Shown here: positions 44,121 to 52,490 of the stretch, one piece after another
Layout of the letters: the number at the start of each line of letters is the position of its first letter
Position numbering within the stretch: position 1 is the first letter of the stretch
Assembly (NCBI GenBank): GCA_023391285.1
Contig: JAEWBF010000048.1
Location: 5,672-69,671 of the forward strand
DNA from: Verrucomicrobiota bacterium
GTDB taxonomy: Bacteria; Verrucomicrobiota; Verrucomicrobiia; Opitutales; Opitutaceae
Length of the DNA: 64,000 nucleotides
Direction of reading: 5' to 3'
Notes under the pieces: generated by a model
What the model saw: the letters and a program-made list of their open reading frames with translations, nothing else
The model's database searches: none
What the model was told of the DNA's origin: nothing
Translations under genes and position numbers: made by a program

Positions 44121-45302
44121 TCAGGCGACGAGCTTCACGATTTTTTGGGCGGCGTCGGCCATGGTGTCGCCGGAGACGAGCTTCAGGCCGGATTGGTTGA
44201 GCGTTTGTTTGCCGGCGGCGACGTTGTTGCCTTCGAGGCGAACGACGAGCGGGAGTTTGAGGCCGACCTCTTTCACGGCTTCGACGATGCCTTGGGCGAT
44301 CACGTTGCAATCCATGATGCCGCCGAAGATGTTGACGAAGATTCCCTTCACGTTCGGATCGCCGACGATGATCTTGAAGGCAGCCACGACCTGGTCCTTC
44401 GAAGCGCCGCCGCCGACGTCGAGGAAGTTGGCGGGTTCGCCGCCGTAGTGTTTGATGATGTCCATCGTCGCCATGGCGAGGCCGGCGCCGTTGACGAGGC
44501 AGGCGATGTTGCCGTCGAGCGCGATGTAGCTCAGCGAGAACTTGGAGGCTTCGATTTCCTTGGAGTCCTCTTCGTTGAGGTCGCGGAGGGCGACGATCTG
44601 GGGATGGCGGAAAAGGGCGTTGTCGTCGAAGGAGACTTTCGCATCGAGCGCGAGGACGTCACCGGTCGGCGTGGTGATGAGCGGGTTGACCTCGACCATG
44701 GAGGCGTCGGTTTCCCAGAACATCGTGTAGAGATTGCGGATGAGTTTATTGGCGTTCTTCGCTTCGACGCCGGTGAAACCCAGGGCGAAGATGATTTGGC
44801 GCACCTGGAAGTCGGCGAGGCCGTAGGCGGGATCGACGAAGACCTTGACGATCTTCTCGGGCGTTTCGTGGGCAACCTTCTCGATTTCGACGCCGCCCTC
44901 GGTGGAGGCGACGATGACGGGGCGCGAAGTGGCGCGGTCGAGGAGGATGGCGAGGTAGTATTCTTTTTTGATGTCGCTCGCCGCGGTGAAGTAGATCGTC
45001 TGGACCTTGCGGCCGGCGGGACCGGTTTGGAGGGTGACGAGCGTGTTGCCGAGCATCTTGCCGGCGATCTCTTTGGCGTCGGCTTTGGTTTTGCAGAACT
45101 TCACGCCGCCCTTGAAGCCGTCGGTGAACGTGCCCTTGCCGCGCCCGCCGGCGTGGATCTGGGATTTCACCATGGTCGGGCCTTCCGGCAGACCGCCGAG
45201 GGCGGTGTCGAACTCGGCCACGGATTTTGCGGGAGCGCCGGCCGGGATCGGCACGCCATATTTTTCGAAGAGCGCTTTCGCCTGATACTCGTGGATGTTC
45301 AT
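44121..45302 (-). CDS. sucC: Succinate-CoA ligase, beta subunit
   Basis: The ATG at 45302 (MNIHEYQAKALFEKYGVPI) gives 393 residues; an earlier in-frame start adds only MGPFIF. SucC is the ATP-grasp subunit that binds nucleotide. Visible features are KSQIHAGGRGKGTFTDGF, the VNPLITTPTGDVLALDAK metal-binding region, and FLDVGGGASKDQV. Co-transcription with sucD on the minus strand is expected despite the intervening palindrome. Confidence 0.96.
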   Translation of the reverse strand: MNIHEYQAKALFEKYGVPIPAGAPAKSVAEFDTALGGLPEGPTMVKSQIHAGGRGKGTFTDGFKGGVKFCKTKADAKEIAGKMLGNTLVTLQTGPAGRKVQTIYFTAASDIKKEYYLAILLDRATSRPVIVASTEGGVEIEKVAHETPEKIVKVFVDPAYGLADFQVRQIIFALGFTGVEAKNANKLIRNLYTMFWETDASMVEVNPLITTPTGDVLALDAKVSFDDNALFRHPQIVALRDLNEEDSKEIEASKFSLSYIALDGNIACLVNGAGLAMATMDIIKHYGGEPANFLDVGGGASKDQVVAAFKIIVGDPNVKGIFVNIFGGIMDCNVIAQGIVEAVKEVGLKLPLVVRLEGNNVAAGKQTLNQSGLKLVSGDTMADAAQKIVKLVA

Positions 45303-45434
45303 GAAAATGAAAGGGCCCATTCAGGGGCAGCCGCGGGATTTGGCACGCTCAAAAAGCGCGTGGTTTCTCCGAATGAGCGTGAGGTTGCGTGCCGGGGGTT
45401 GCGTTTCGTTGGCCGGACTCCACGCTGCCGGCGC

Positions 45435-45920
45435 ATGCAAGCTCACGAGGTGATGCGGGAAGTGTTGAAGCGCACGAGCGCCAAGCAGATCGCGGCCGAC
45501 ATGGGCCTGTCGTTGTCATTGATCTACAAATGGGCCGAACCGCCCGAGCCCGAGAGCGGGGCGGCCGCGAGCAGTCCGCTGGATCGCGTGGGGCAATTGG
45601 TGCGGATCACGCATGACATCCGCGTCGCGCAATGGGTTTGTGAGCAGGCGGATGGTTTCTACATTCGCAATCCTCACAACCTGCCGGCGGGCGGGCCGCT
45701 GATTCCGGTGACGAACGACATCGTGCAGGAGTTTGCCGATATGCTCGCGACGATCGCGACGGCGGCGGCGGACGACACGGTTACGAAGGAAGAGGCGAAG
45801 AAGATTCGCGCGCGTTGGGAAGAGTTGAAGAGCGTGACCGAGGGATTTGTGCGCGCGGCGGAAGCGGGGACGTTTGGTCCGCAGACAACGGCGGGCAGCG
45901 AGGTGGGGAAGAAGGCGTGA
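45435..45920 (+). CDS. Phage CII-type regulatory protein family member
   Basis: From the ATG at 45435 the protein has 161 residues. The N-terminal part is a helix-turn-helix (SAKQIAADMGLSLSLIYKW). The following segment (RVGQLVRITHDIRVAQWVC and QADGFYIRNP) resembles the phage regulatory CII family (CP76-like). A helical C-terminal part rich in Glu and Lys ends in GSEVGKKA. No phage gene is nearby, so it appears to be a chromosomal DNA-binding regulator. It is divergent from sucC. Confidence 0.7.
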   Translation: MQAHEVMREVLKRTSAKQIAADMGLSLSLIYKWAEPPEPESGAAASSPLDRVGQLVRITHDIRVAQWVCEQADGFYIRNPHNLPAGGPLIPVTNDIVQEFADMLATIATAAADDTVTKEEAKKIRARWEELKSVTEGFVRAAEAGTFGPQTTAGSEVGKKA

Positions 45921-45941
45921 CCGGGGGCGGGCGTGCGGGGG

Positions 45942-45959
45942 GGGCGGGAGACCCCGCCC
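45942..45959. terminator. Repeat-derived hairpin between convergent genes
   Basis: GGGCGGG (45942-45948) pairs with CCCGCCC (45953-45959). The word GGGAGACCCCGCCCTACA (45946-45963) is identical to 25118-25135. Its CTA (45959-45961) is the TAG stop codon of the next gene on the minus strand. Confidence 0.65.
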
Positions 45960-46735
45960 TACAATAAATGCGTGTAGCTGAGCGTGACGGCGGTGTGGTG
46001 GCCGGCGTCGGGATTCTTGTATTTCGGTGCGGTGCCCTGTTTGAAGAAATTGTTGCGACCGATGGAGTGAGTGAGGCCGAGCGCGAGTTGCGAACGGGCG
46101 CCGATGGTGACGGGCAGTCGTGCACCGATGGTGTAGTAGTCGCCCCAGTTTTTTTCCGGCGGTGAGGCGTTAGCGGTGATGTTGTCCCATTTGAAGGTGC
46201 CAGCGGTCGCGAGAAACTCGATCGTGGTGCCGAGGCGTTTCAGCGGAAGCGCGAACGCGGCGGCGATTTCCCAGGTGGCGCCCTCCAGTGTGACGTCGTA
46301 GTAAACCGCGGGGGTGAGGCGGATGCCGGCGACGTAGACGTTGAACGCGAGATTGGGTTCGAACGTGAGCGCGTGGTAGCCGTTGCTGTCGTCGGCATCT
46401 GGATACGTGTAGAGCCAGAAACCCGGCACGACGTCGACGGTGCCCGTGTCGTTGGAGAACGAATACGTGCCGTAGAAATCGAACTCCGGGTCGGAGTCGC
46501 CTTTGGCGCGGTGGGAAAACGCGGCGCTGCTCCACACGCCCGCGGCGAGCGAGCCGCGCGAATAGTCGAGCGAAGGCTGAAAGGACGCGCCAGCGACCCG
46601 CGCGCCGCGAAACAGATATTGCGAGGCGAAGGCGGGGGTGACGGACCACGAGCTCTCGTCGCTTGCTGCGAATACGGTGGGCAGGGAAGCGCTGACGAGC
46701 GTGGCGAGCGGGAGGAGCAAACGAAGAAATTTCAT
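45959..46735 (-). CDS. Outer-membrane beta-barrel protein of the TorF/Gcw_chp type
   Basis: The 258-residue protein has a signal peptide (MKFLRLLLPLATLVSASLP). Alternating strands follow, with the pattern FASQYLFRGARVAG near the start and AVTLSYTHLL at the end, a terminal aromatic/hydrophobic strand. The motif around YLFRG and the overall length fit the conserved Gcw_chp/TorF family of uncharacterised outer-membrane proteins. It is divergent from the porin gene. The stop codon comes from a dispersed repeat. The substrate is unknown. Confidence 0.72.
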   Translation of the reverse strand: MKFLRLLLPLATLVSASLPTVFAASDESSWSVTPAFASQYLFRGARVAGASFQPSLDYSRGSLAAGVWSSAAFSHRAKGDSDPEFDFYGTYSFSNDTGTVDVVPGFWLYTYPDADDSNGYHALTFEPNLAFNVYVAGIRLTPAVYYDVTLEGATWEIAAAFALPLKRLGTTIEFLATAGTFKWDNITANASPPEKNWGDYYTIGARLPVTIGARSQLALGLTHSIGRNNFFKQGTAPKYKNPDAGHHTAVTLSYTHLL

Positions 46736-46849
46736 GCGGGAGGCAGTGGCGATTGAGGCGGAACGTTGTGGATCGGCGGCGTGCGCCGCAACTGAAGCGA
46801 GAGGGGCTCAGTGGCCATATGACACGCGGGTTCGCGGGTTTGGCGAAGC

Positions 46850-46865
46850 TGGCAAGCGACCTGCT
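46850..46865 (+). promoter_or_regulatory. Sigma-54-like promoter before the porin gene
   Basis: TGGCAAGCGACCTGCT matches the -24/-12 consensus TGGCAC-N5-TTGCW with GG and GC 12 bp apart and two mismatches. The predicted start is near 46877, about 60 nt before the porin ATG. It fits nitrogen control of a gene next to urea uptake. Confidence 0.5.
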
Positions 46866-46938
46866 AAGAGCCGTCTGGGTTTCGCTGATCCGGCCGCGCC
46901 GGACGCGGTGTGATCCACGCAACCTACCAAAACAAACT

Positions 46939-47904
46939 ATGATCAAGAATACCTCCAAGCTTGCCGGCTGGGCCGCTTCCTCGCTCGCCCTGGTCGCGAC
47001 CGCCTTCGCCGACGTGAAGGTGAATGAAAACATCAGCGTCAATGGCTATGCCGTGGGCGCGTTCACGTCGACGGACTGGGATGGCGGGCCAACGACGGAC
47101 ACGTATCTCGACTCGGGCGTGAATAGTTTCGACGCCGTCAAACTCGGCGTGCTCGCCAGCGCCGGCCAGGTCAGCGCTTACGGCAGCGTGTTGTATCTTC
47201 CGGGCGCCGCCAACGAAGCCGGTTTGCTCGAAGCTTATGCGACGTTCGACGCCGGCGCGGGCTTCAAGATCACCGGTGGAAAATTCCTGAGCTATCTTGG
47301 GTTTGAAGCGTTCGACGCGGTGAACATGACCCAGCTCAGCTACGGTTTGATCAGCGGCATTCCCGCCTATCATACGGGCGCGAAGATCGACTACTCGGGG
47401 GCCGGCTTCTCGTTCGGTGTCGCCGTCGTTGACTCGATCTTCAATCACCCGACGAAAAACGTCTTCTTCGAAGGCGATCGCGAATACGGCGACGACGTCG
47501 GAGTCGAAGTGATGGTTTCCTACACGGGCGTCGAAAACCTGACGATCTTCGCGGGGGTGGCTTCGGAAGAGGACGAGCACACCAACACGGACATCTTCGT
47601 GTTCGACCTGTGGGCGAGCTATGCGGTGAGCGACAAGGTCACCATCGCCGGCGAGTTCGCGGTCAACGAAGACGTGGCCACGACCTGGCTCGCGTTCCTC
47701 TCCTACAAGTTCAACGACAAGGTCTCGACGATCTTCCGCGTCAGCGGCGCCGAGTGGGATGGCGGCGGCGACGATATGAAATACACGATCGCGCCGACCT
47801 ACACCATCAACGACAACCTCGCGCTGCGCGCAGAGTTCTCGCTCGGGGAAGGTGACAGCGGCGACTACACCTTCTGGGGCGGCCAAGTCGTATTCAAGTT
47901 CTGA
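46939..47904 (+). CDS. Outer-membrane porin, probably for urea or small amides
   Basis: The ATG at 46939 (MIKNTSKLAGWAASSLALVA) gives 321 residues with a signal peptide ending near ATAFA. The mature part is rich in Gly, Tyr, Asp and short strands, ending GGQVVFKF, a typical beta-barrel C-terminal Phe. It resembles the putative OmpL/FmdC-like porins found next to urea or amide transporters. The gene uses mainly C-ending codons (GTC, TTC, ATC), unlike the G-ending style of most neighbours, suggesting high expression. It precedes urtA by 171 bp. Confidence 0.72.
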   Translation: MIKNTSKLAGWAASSLALVATAFADVKVNENISVNGYAVGAFTSTDWDGGPTTDTYLDSGVNSFDAVKLGVLASAGQVSAYGSVLYLPGAANEAGLLEAYATFDAGAGFKITGGKFLSYLGFEAFDAVNMTQLSYGLISGIPAYHTGAKIDYSGAGFSFGVAVVDSIFNHPTKNVFFEGDREYGDDVGVEVMVSYTGVENLTIFAGVASEEDEHTNTDIFVFDLWASYAVSDKVTIAGEFAVNEDVATTWLAFLSYKFNDKVSTIFRVSGAEWDGGGDDMKYTIAPTYTINDNLALRAEFSLGEGDSGDYTFWGGQVVFKF

Positions 47905-47910
47905 TTACTC

Positions 47911-47935
47911 GCGGACTGGCCACGCGCCGGTCCGC
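47911..47935 (+). terminator. Candidate porin terminator
   Basis: GCGGACTGG (47911-47919) pairs with CCGGTCCGC (47927-47935) apart from one T-G wobble, followed by TTCTCTTTCGTT. It lies just after the porin stop and may partly uncouple the porin from urtA. Confidence 0.55.
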
Positions 47936-47951
47936 TTCTCTTTCGTTCCCC

Positions 47952-47977
47952 GGCGTCGCGTCGTGTGACGCGGCGCC
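47952..47977 (+). promoter_or_regulatory. Second hairpin in the porin-urtA gap
   Basis: GGCG and CGCGTC pair with GACGCG and CGCC around a GTGT loop (47952-47977), with one unpaired base. Function is unclear; it could be a second terminator or a leader structure. Confidence 0.4.
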
Positions 47978-48025
47978 GCTCCCACCCCGCACTTTTCCTT
48001 TCTTCATCTCCTCCGCGGAGGTGCC

Positions 48026-48041
48026 TGGCCACTGCCGTGCC
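48026..48041 (+). promoter_or_regulatory. Weak sigma-54-like promoter before urtA
   Basis: TGGCCACTGCCGTGCC keeps GG and GC at 12 bp spacing but departs from the consensus at several other positions. It lies 35 nt before the urtA ATG. Confidence 0.35.
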
Positions 48042-48075
48042 CGGACACCGCCGTCCAAGTTCCAACCCTTCAGTC

Positions 48076-49332
48076 ATGATCAAGAAAACCACCCAACTCC
48101 TCGGCGTCGGAGCTCTCGCTCTGGGCGCTTTGCTCGGCTCCGCTCGCGCGGCCGACACCGTCAAGGTCGGCGTTCTTCACTCCCTTAGCGGCACGATGGC
48201 GATCAGCGAAAAATCGCTGCGCGACGTGCTGTTGTTCACATTCGACGAGATCAACGCCAAGGGCGGCGTGCTCGGCAAAAAGATCGAGCCGGTCGTCGTC
48301 GACGGCGCGTCCAACTGGCCGCTCTTCGCCGAAAAGGCGAAGCAACTCCTCGAGCAGGACAAGGTCGCCGTGACCTTCGGCTGCTGGACCTCGGTGTCGC
48401 GCAAATCCGTCTTGCCGGTGTATGAAAAGAACAACGGCCTGCTCTTCTATCCCGTGCAATACGAGGGCGAGGAAGAGTCGCAGAACGTCGCCTACACCGC
48501 CGAGGCGGTTAACCAACAAGCCACGCCGGCGGTCGACTACTACCTGGCGGAAGGCAAAAAGAAGTTCTACCTGCTCGGCACGGACTACGTCTATCCGCAG
48601 ACGACGAATCTCGTGCTGCTCGAGTATCTCCTCAGCAAAGGCGTGCCGCTCGAGAACATCGGCGGCGGCTATCGCAAGGACGATTCCGGCAAGATCATCT
48701 CCGCCGGCAAATACACGCCCTTCGGCCACACCGACTACCAGCAGATCGTTTCGGAGATCAAACAGTTCGCCGCCTCGGGCGACGCGTGCGTGATCTCCAC
48801 GCTCAACGGCGACACGAACGTTCCGTTCTTCAAGGAATACGCGGCGGCGGGTCTCACCGCGGAAGATTGTCCGGTCGTTTCGTTCTCGATCTCGGAAGAC
48901 GAGTTCCGCGGTCTGCCGGCCGATCAGCTCGTGGGCCAGCTCGGTTGCTGGACGTATTTCCAGTCGCTCGACACGCCGGCGAACAAGGAATTCGTCGCGA
49001 ACTTCCAGAAATGGCTGAAGTCGACGAACGTCCCTGGCATCGAGAAGGAAGGCCGCGTCACCTGCTCGCCGATGGTGTTGAGCTACGTCGGTGTTTATCT
49101 CTGGAAAGCGGCGGTCGAGAAGGCCGGCACGTTCGACGTCGACGCGGTGCGCGCGGCGTGGAAGAGCGGGATCTCGTTCAACGGTCCCGGCGGCAAGGTC
49201 ACGACCCAGCCGAACATGCACCTCACGAAGAACGTTTACATCGGCGAGACCCGCGCGGATGGGCAGTTCAAGATCGTGAAGTCGTTCGACAACGTTTACG
49301 GCGAGCCCTGGCTCAAAGGTAAGTTCAAGTAA
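48076..49332 (+). CDS. urtA: Urea ABC transporter, substrate-binding protein
   Basis: The ATG at 48076 gives 418 residues with a signal peptide (MIKKTTQLLGVGALALGALLG, mature start near ADTVKVG). UrtA catches urea in the periplasm. Typical features are VGVLHSLSGTMAISE, the GCWTSVSRKSVLPVYE segment, NGLLFYPVQYEGEE, and TDYVYPQTTN, all characteristic of UrtA within the branched-chain amino-acid type binding proteins. Codons are mainly C-ending, as in the porin, consistent with high expression. A stem-loop after the stop may raise its yield relative to urtB. Confidence 0.95.
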   Translation: MIKKTTQLLGVGALALGALLGSARAADTVKVGVLHSLSGTMAISEKSLRDVLLFTFDEINAKGGVLGKKIEPVVVDGASNWPLFAEKAKQLLEQDKVAVTFGCWTSVSRKSVLPVYEKNNGLLFYPVQYEGEEESQNVAYTAEAVNQQATPAVDYYLAEGKKKFYLLGTDYVYPQTTNLVLLEYLLSKGVPLENIGGGYRKDDSGKIISAGKYTPFGHTDYQQIVSEIKQFAASGDACVISTLNGDTNVPFFKEYAAAGLTAEDCPVVSFSISEDEFRGLPADQLVGQLGCWTYFQSLDTPANKEFVANFQKWLKSTNVPGIEKEGRVTCSPMVLSYVGVYLWKAAVEKAGTFDVDAVRAAWKSGISFNGPGGKVTTQPNMHLTKNVYIGETRADGQFKIVKSFDNVYGEPWLKGKFK

Positions 49333-49355
49333 GCAAACCGACTTTCGTCATAAGT

Positions 49356-49381
49356 GCCGCCGCGGGTTCGCTCGCGGCGGC
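49356..49381 (+). terminator. Stem-loop between urtA and urtB
   Basis: GCCGCCGCG (49356-49364) pairs perfectly with CGCGGCGGC (49373-49381) around an 8 nt loop. No T tract follows. Such stem-loops after binding-protein genes often protect the upstream mRNA or reduce read-through. Confidence 0.6.
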
Positions 49382-49525
49382 AGCGATGACGGAGTGAGTT
49401 TGGCGAAACGCTACTGCGTTCCGCTCCGAGGGGCACAGTTGGCCCGATGATTGCTAATCGCGGGGCGGGTTCTTCGAGAGACCCGCTCCTCTGTTTTCAC
49501 GAGAGAAGATCAAATACCCGTCTAC

Positions 49526-51235
49526 GTGTCTTTTACCGTTCGCTTTCTATTCTGCTTTTTCCTCCTGAGCGTCCCGGCCTTCGCGGCGGAGAGCGGCGCG
49601 CGTCAGACGATCGCACGCGCGGCGCTCGTCGACGGCACGCAGGAACGTATTCAGATCATCAACACGCTGGTGGGCGAGGGCGACGAGGCGATTGCGCCGC
49701 TGCTGGCGGCGTGGCGGGAGGACGCGTTGTTTATTTACGCCCCCGAGGGCGGCGAGCGGATCGTGGTTCAGCTGACGGGAAGCAAGGATGCCGCGGGAGC
49801 CCAGGCGGCCGTGCGGATCGATACGGGTGAACCGCTGCTCGACGCGAATGGAGAGCCGATGCGGCTGGTGGCGTCGACGTTGAAGGCGGTGGAGCATACG
49901 TCGGCGTTGAGGAGGGCGTTCAAGGCGGTGTTGGATGTCGCGGATCTGGCGAATCCGGATTTAACGCGCCGGGTTCGCGCGATTCAGAGTTTTGGATTGG
50001 GACAACAGGTCGACAAACTCCCGGCGCTGGAAGCGCGGGCGAAAATCGAAAAAGAGCCGAAGGCGCAGGTCGCGTTGCGCGAAGCGATCGCGCTGATCGG
50101 GCTCAAGAATCCCGATGACGCGGTGAAACTCGCGGCACTGCGGGAACTGCAGGAGCTGCACACGATCGCGAGTCTCGACGTGTTGAAAGCCGCGCAAAAA
50201 GCGGCGGTGGCGGAAAAGAAGACGGAGCTGGCGGCGGCGGCGGACGCGGCGATTCACGCGGTCAACAGCCACATCAGCACGGTGAATTTTTTCGGGACGC
50301 TGTTTCGCGGGTTGAGCCTCGGGAGCATCCTGCTGGTCGTCGCGCTCGGACTGGCGATCACCTTTGGATTGATGGGCGTGATCAACATGGCGCACGGCGA
50401 GATGATCGCGGTGGGGGCGTATACGACTTACGTCGTGCAGAATATTTTTGGAAACGGGCTGGCGCTGTCGCCTTTCGGATTCTCGATGAGCGTGCCGGGA
50501 TTGAAGGCGACGGGCGCGTGGTATCAGAGCTACTTCGTGGTGGCGCTGCCGTTGAGTTTTTTGGCGGCGGCGTGCATGGGAATTCTGCTCGAGCGGAGCG
50601 TGATTCGTTTCCTGTATCGGCGGCCGCTCGAGAGCCTGCTGGCGACGTGGGGTGTTTCGATGGTGCTGCAACAGTTGTTTCGCAGCGTGTTTGGGTCGCA
50701 GAACGTGCAGGTGAGCAGCCCGAGCTGGCTGAGCGGAAACTGGATCTTCAACGACATCATCTTCGGGTGGAATCGCGTGTTCGTGATCGGGTTTGCGGGT
50801 CTGATCGTGTTCGGCGTGTGGCTGGTGCTCACGCGGACTTCGCTGGGTTTGTTGATTCGCGCGGTGATGCAGAACCGCAACATGGCCTCTTGCATGGGCG
50901 TGCGGACGGAGCGGGTGAACATGCTGACCTTCGGACTGGGAAGCGGACTCGCCGGATTGGCGGGCGCGTTTCTTTCGCAGATTGGCAATGTCGGTCCGTC
51001 GCTCGGGCAGAGTTACATCGTCGATTGTTTCATGACGGTTGTGGTGGGCGGCGTCGGAAATCTGCCGGGCACGGTGATCGCGGCGCTTGGAATCGGCATG
51101 GCGGATCAATCGCTGCAGCAGATTCTGCTGAATCCGGTGTTGGGGAAAATAACGGTGCTGGTGGCGATCATTCTCTTCCTGCAGTGGCGGCCGGCGGGAA
51201 TTTTTGTGACGCGGAGCCGGAGTTTGGAGGGATGA
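49526..51235 (+). CDS. urtB: Urea ABC transporter, permease UrtB
   Basis: I take the GTG at 49526 as start because it opens a clean signal peptide (SFTVRFLFCFFLLSVPAFA); a TTG at 49451 is less likely. The protein is 569 residues. An N-terminal periplasmic domain of about 240 residues rich in helices (LKAVEHTSALRRAFKAVLD) is followed by a membrane part with eight or so helices of the LivH type (GLAITFGLMGVINMAHGEMI; GLLIRAVMQNRNMASCMGV). The long N-terminal domain is normal for UrtB. Confidence 0.93.
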   Translation: MSFTVRFLFCFFLLSVPAFAAESGARQTIARAALVDGTQERIQIINTLVGEGDEAIAPLLAAWREDALFIYAPEGGERIVVQLTGSKDAAGAQAAVRIDTGEPLLDANGEPMRLVASTLKAVEHTSALRRAFKAVLDVADLANPDLTRRVRAIQSFGLGQQVDKLPALEARAKIEKEPKAQVALREAIALIGLKNPDDAVKLAALRELQELHTIASLDVLKAAQKAAVAEKKTELAAAADAAIHAVNSHISTVNFFGTLFRGLSLGSILLVVALGLAITFGLMGVINMAHGEMIAVGAYTTYVVQNIFGNGLALSPFGFSMSVPGLKATGAWYQSYFVVALPLSFLAAACMGILLERSVIRFLYRRPLESLLATWGVSMVLQQLFRSVFGSQNVQVSSPSWLSGNWIFNDIIFGWNRVFVIGFAGLIVFGVWLVLTRTSLGLLIRAVMQNRNMASCMGVRTERVNMLTFGLGSGLAGLAGAFLSQIGNVGPSLGQSYIVDCFMTVVVGGVGNLPGTVIAALGIGMADQSLQQILLNPVLGKITVLVAIILFLQWRPAGIFVTRSRSLEG

Positions 51236-51250
51236 GGTAAAAAATGAGAA

Positions 51251-51330
51251 ACCACGAAATACACGAAACACACGAAACGAATACGAACGAAGGGATCGGA
51301 TCCTTTCGTGTGTTTCGTGTATTTCGTGGT
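51251..51330. repeat. 27 bp perfect inverted repeat between urtB and urtC
   Basis: Positions 51251-51277 are the exact reverse complement of 51304-51330. The arms are built of ACGAAA words (ACCACGAAATACACGAAAC at the left end). The 26 nt loop includes GGATCGGATCC. It fills most of the 109 bp urtB-urtC gap and is the best-preserved member of the set. Confidence 0.9.
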
Positions 51331-51344
51331 GAAACCGGACCGGA

Positions 51345-52490
51345 ATGAGCGCTGCCACTCTTCGTAAAATCGAAATGGGGGCGATCGCGGTGATCGGGTT
51401 GTTCCTCGTGGTGGGGCTGCCGCTGCTGAACAGCTGGGGGCTCGTGAGCAACTTCACGATCAACCTGTGGGGAAAATATCTCTGCTACGCGTTGCTCGCG
51501 ATCTCGGTGGATCTGCTCTGGGGTTACACGGGACTGCTCAGTCTCGGGCAGGCGCTTTTCTTCAGCTTGGGCGGTTACATGATGGGCATGTATCTGATGC
51601 GGATGATCGGCGATCTGGGGCAATACAAGCTGCCGATTCCGGACTTTTTGGTGTTTCTCGGTTGGAGCGAGCTGCCGTGGTTTTGGAAGCCCTTCGATAG
51701 TTTCGGCTTCGCGGCGTTGATGATCTTCCTGCTGCCGGGCGGGGTGGCGTTTGTGTTCGGATTTCTCGCGTTTCGGTCGCGGATCAAGGGCGTGTATTTT
51801 TCGATTCTGACGCAGGCGCTGACCTATGGCGCGTCGCTGATGTTTTTCCGCAACGACATGTTGATGGGCGGCAACAACGGCTTCACGGATTACAAGTTCA
51901 TCCTCGGTCACGATCTGCGCGATCCGGCGACAATGCGCGGTCTGTATGTGGTGACGGCGGTGATGCTCGTGCTGGTGTTTCTCGGCTGTCGCTGGCTGGC
52001 GCAGACCAAGCTCGGTCTTGTGCAACGCGCGATCCGCGACGGTGAGAATCGTGTATTGTTCAGCGGATACGCGGCGGCGCATTTCAAGTTGTTCGTCTTC
52101 GTGGCGGCGTCGCTGATCGCGGCAATCGGCGGTGCGCTTTACGTGCCGCAGGTCGGCATCATCAACCCGTCGGAGATGACGCCGGATAAGTCGCTCGAAG
52201 CGGTGGTGTGGGTGGCGGTGGGCGGACGCGGCACGCTGGTCGGTCCGATCATCGGGGCGATTTCGGTGAATGCGTTGAAGAGCTGGGCGACGCGGGCGTA
52301 TCCGGACGCGTGGCTGTTTATCCTGGGCGGACTGTTTATCGTCGTCGTGCTGTTGTTGCCCGGCGGAATTGTCAGCCTGCCGGGGCGCATCTCGGCCTGG
52401 TGGAAGGGACGCGCGGGGCGGCGAGTCGATGAAACGACCGACGCGGCGGCCGCTTCGGAGAAACCCGTGGTGACGACAGGCACGCCATGA
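51345..52490 (+). CDS. urtC: Urea ABC transporter, permease UrtC
   Basis: The 381-residue LivM-type permease has multiple helices (IAVIGLFLVVGLPLLNSWGL; YLCYALLAISVDLLWGYTGL). It contains the characteristic GNNGFTDYKFILG and VWVAVGGRGTLVGPIIGA segments of UrtC. The stop overlaps the urtD start by 4 nt, so translation is coupled. A C-terminal cytoplasmic tail of about 40 residues rich in Ala and Thr follows the last helix. Confidence 0.94.
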   Translation: MSAATLRKIEMGAIAVIGLFLVVGLPLLNSWGLVSNFTINLWGKYLCYALLAISVDLLWGYTGLLSLGQALFFSLGGYMMGMYLMRMIGDLGQYKLPIPDFLVFLGWSELPWFWKPFDSFGFAALMIFLLPGGVAFVFGFLAFRSRIKGVYFSILTQALTYGASLMFFRNDMLMGGNNGFTDYKFILGHDLRDPATMRGLYVVTAVMLVLVFLGCRWLAQTKLGLVQRAIRDGENRVLFSGYAAAHFKLFVFVAASLIAAIGGALYVPQVGIINPSEMTPDKSLEAVVWVAVGGRGTLVGPIIGAISVNALKSWATRAYPDAWLFILGGLFIVVVLLLPGGIVSLPGRISAWWKGRAGRRVDETTDAAAASEKPVVTTGTP

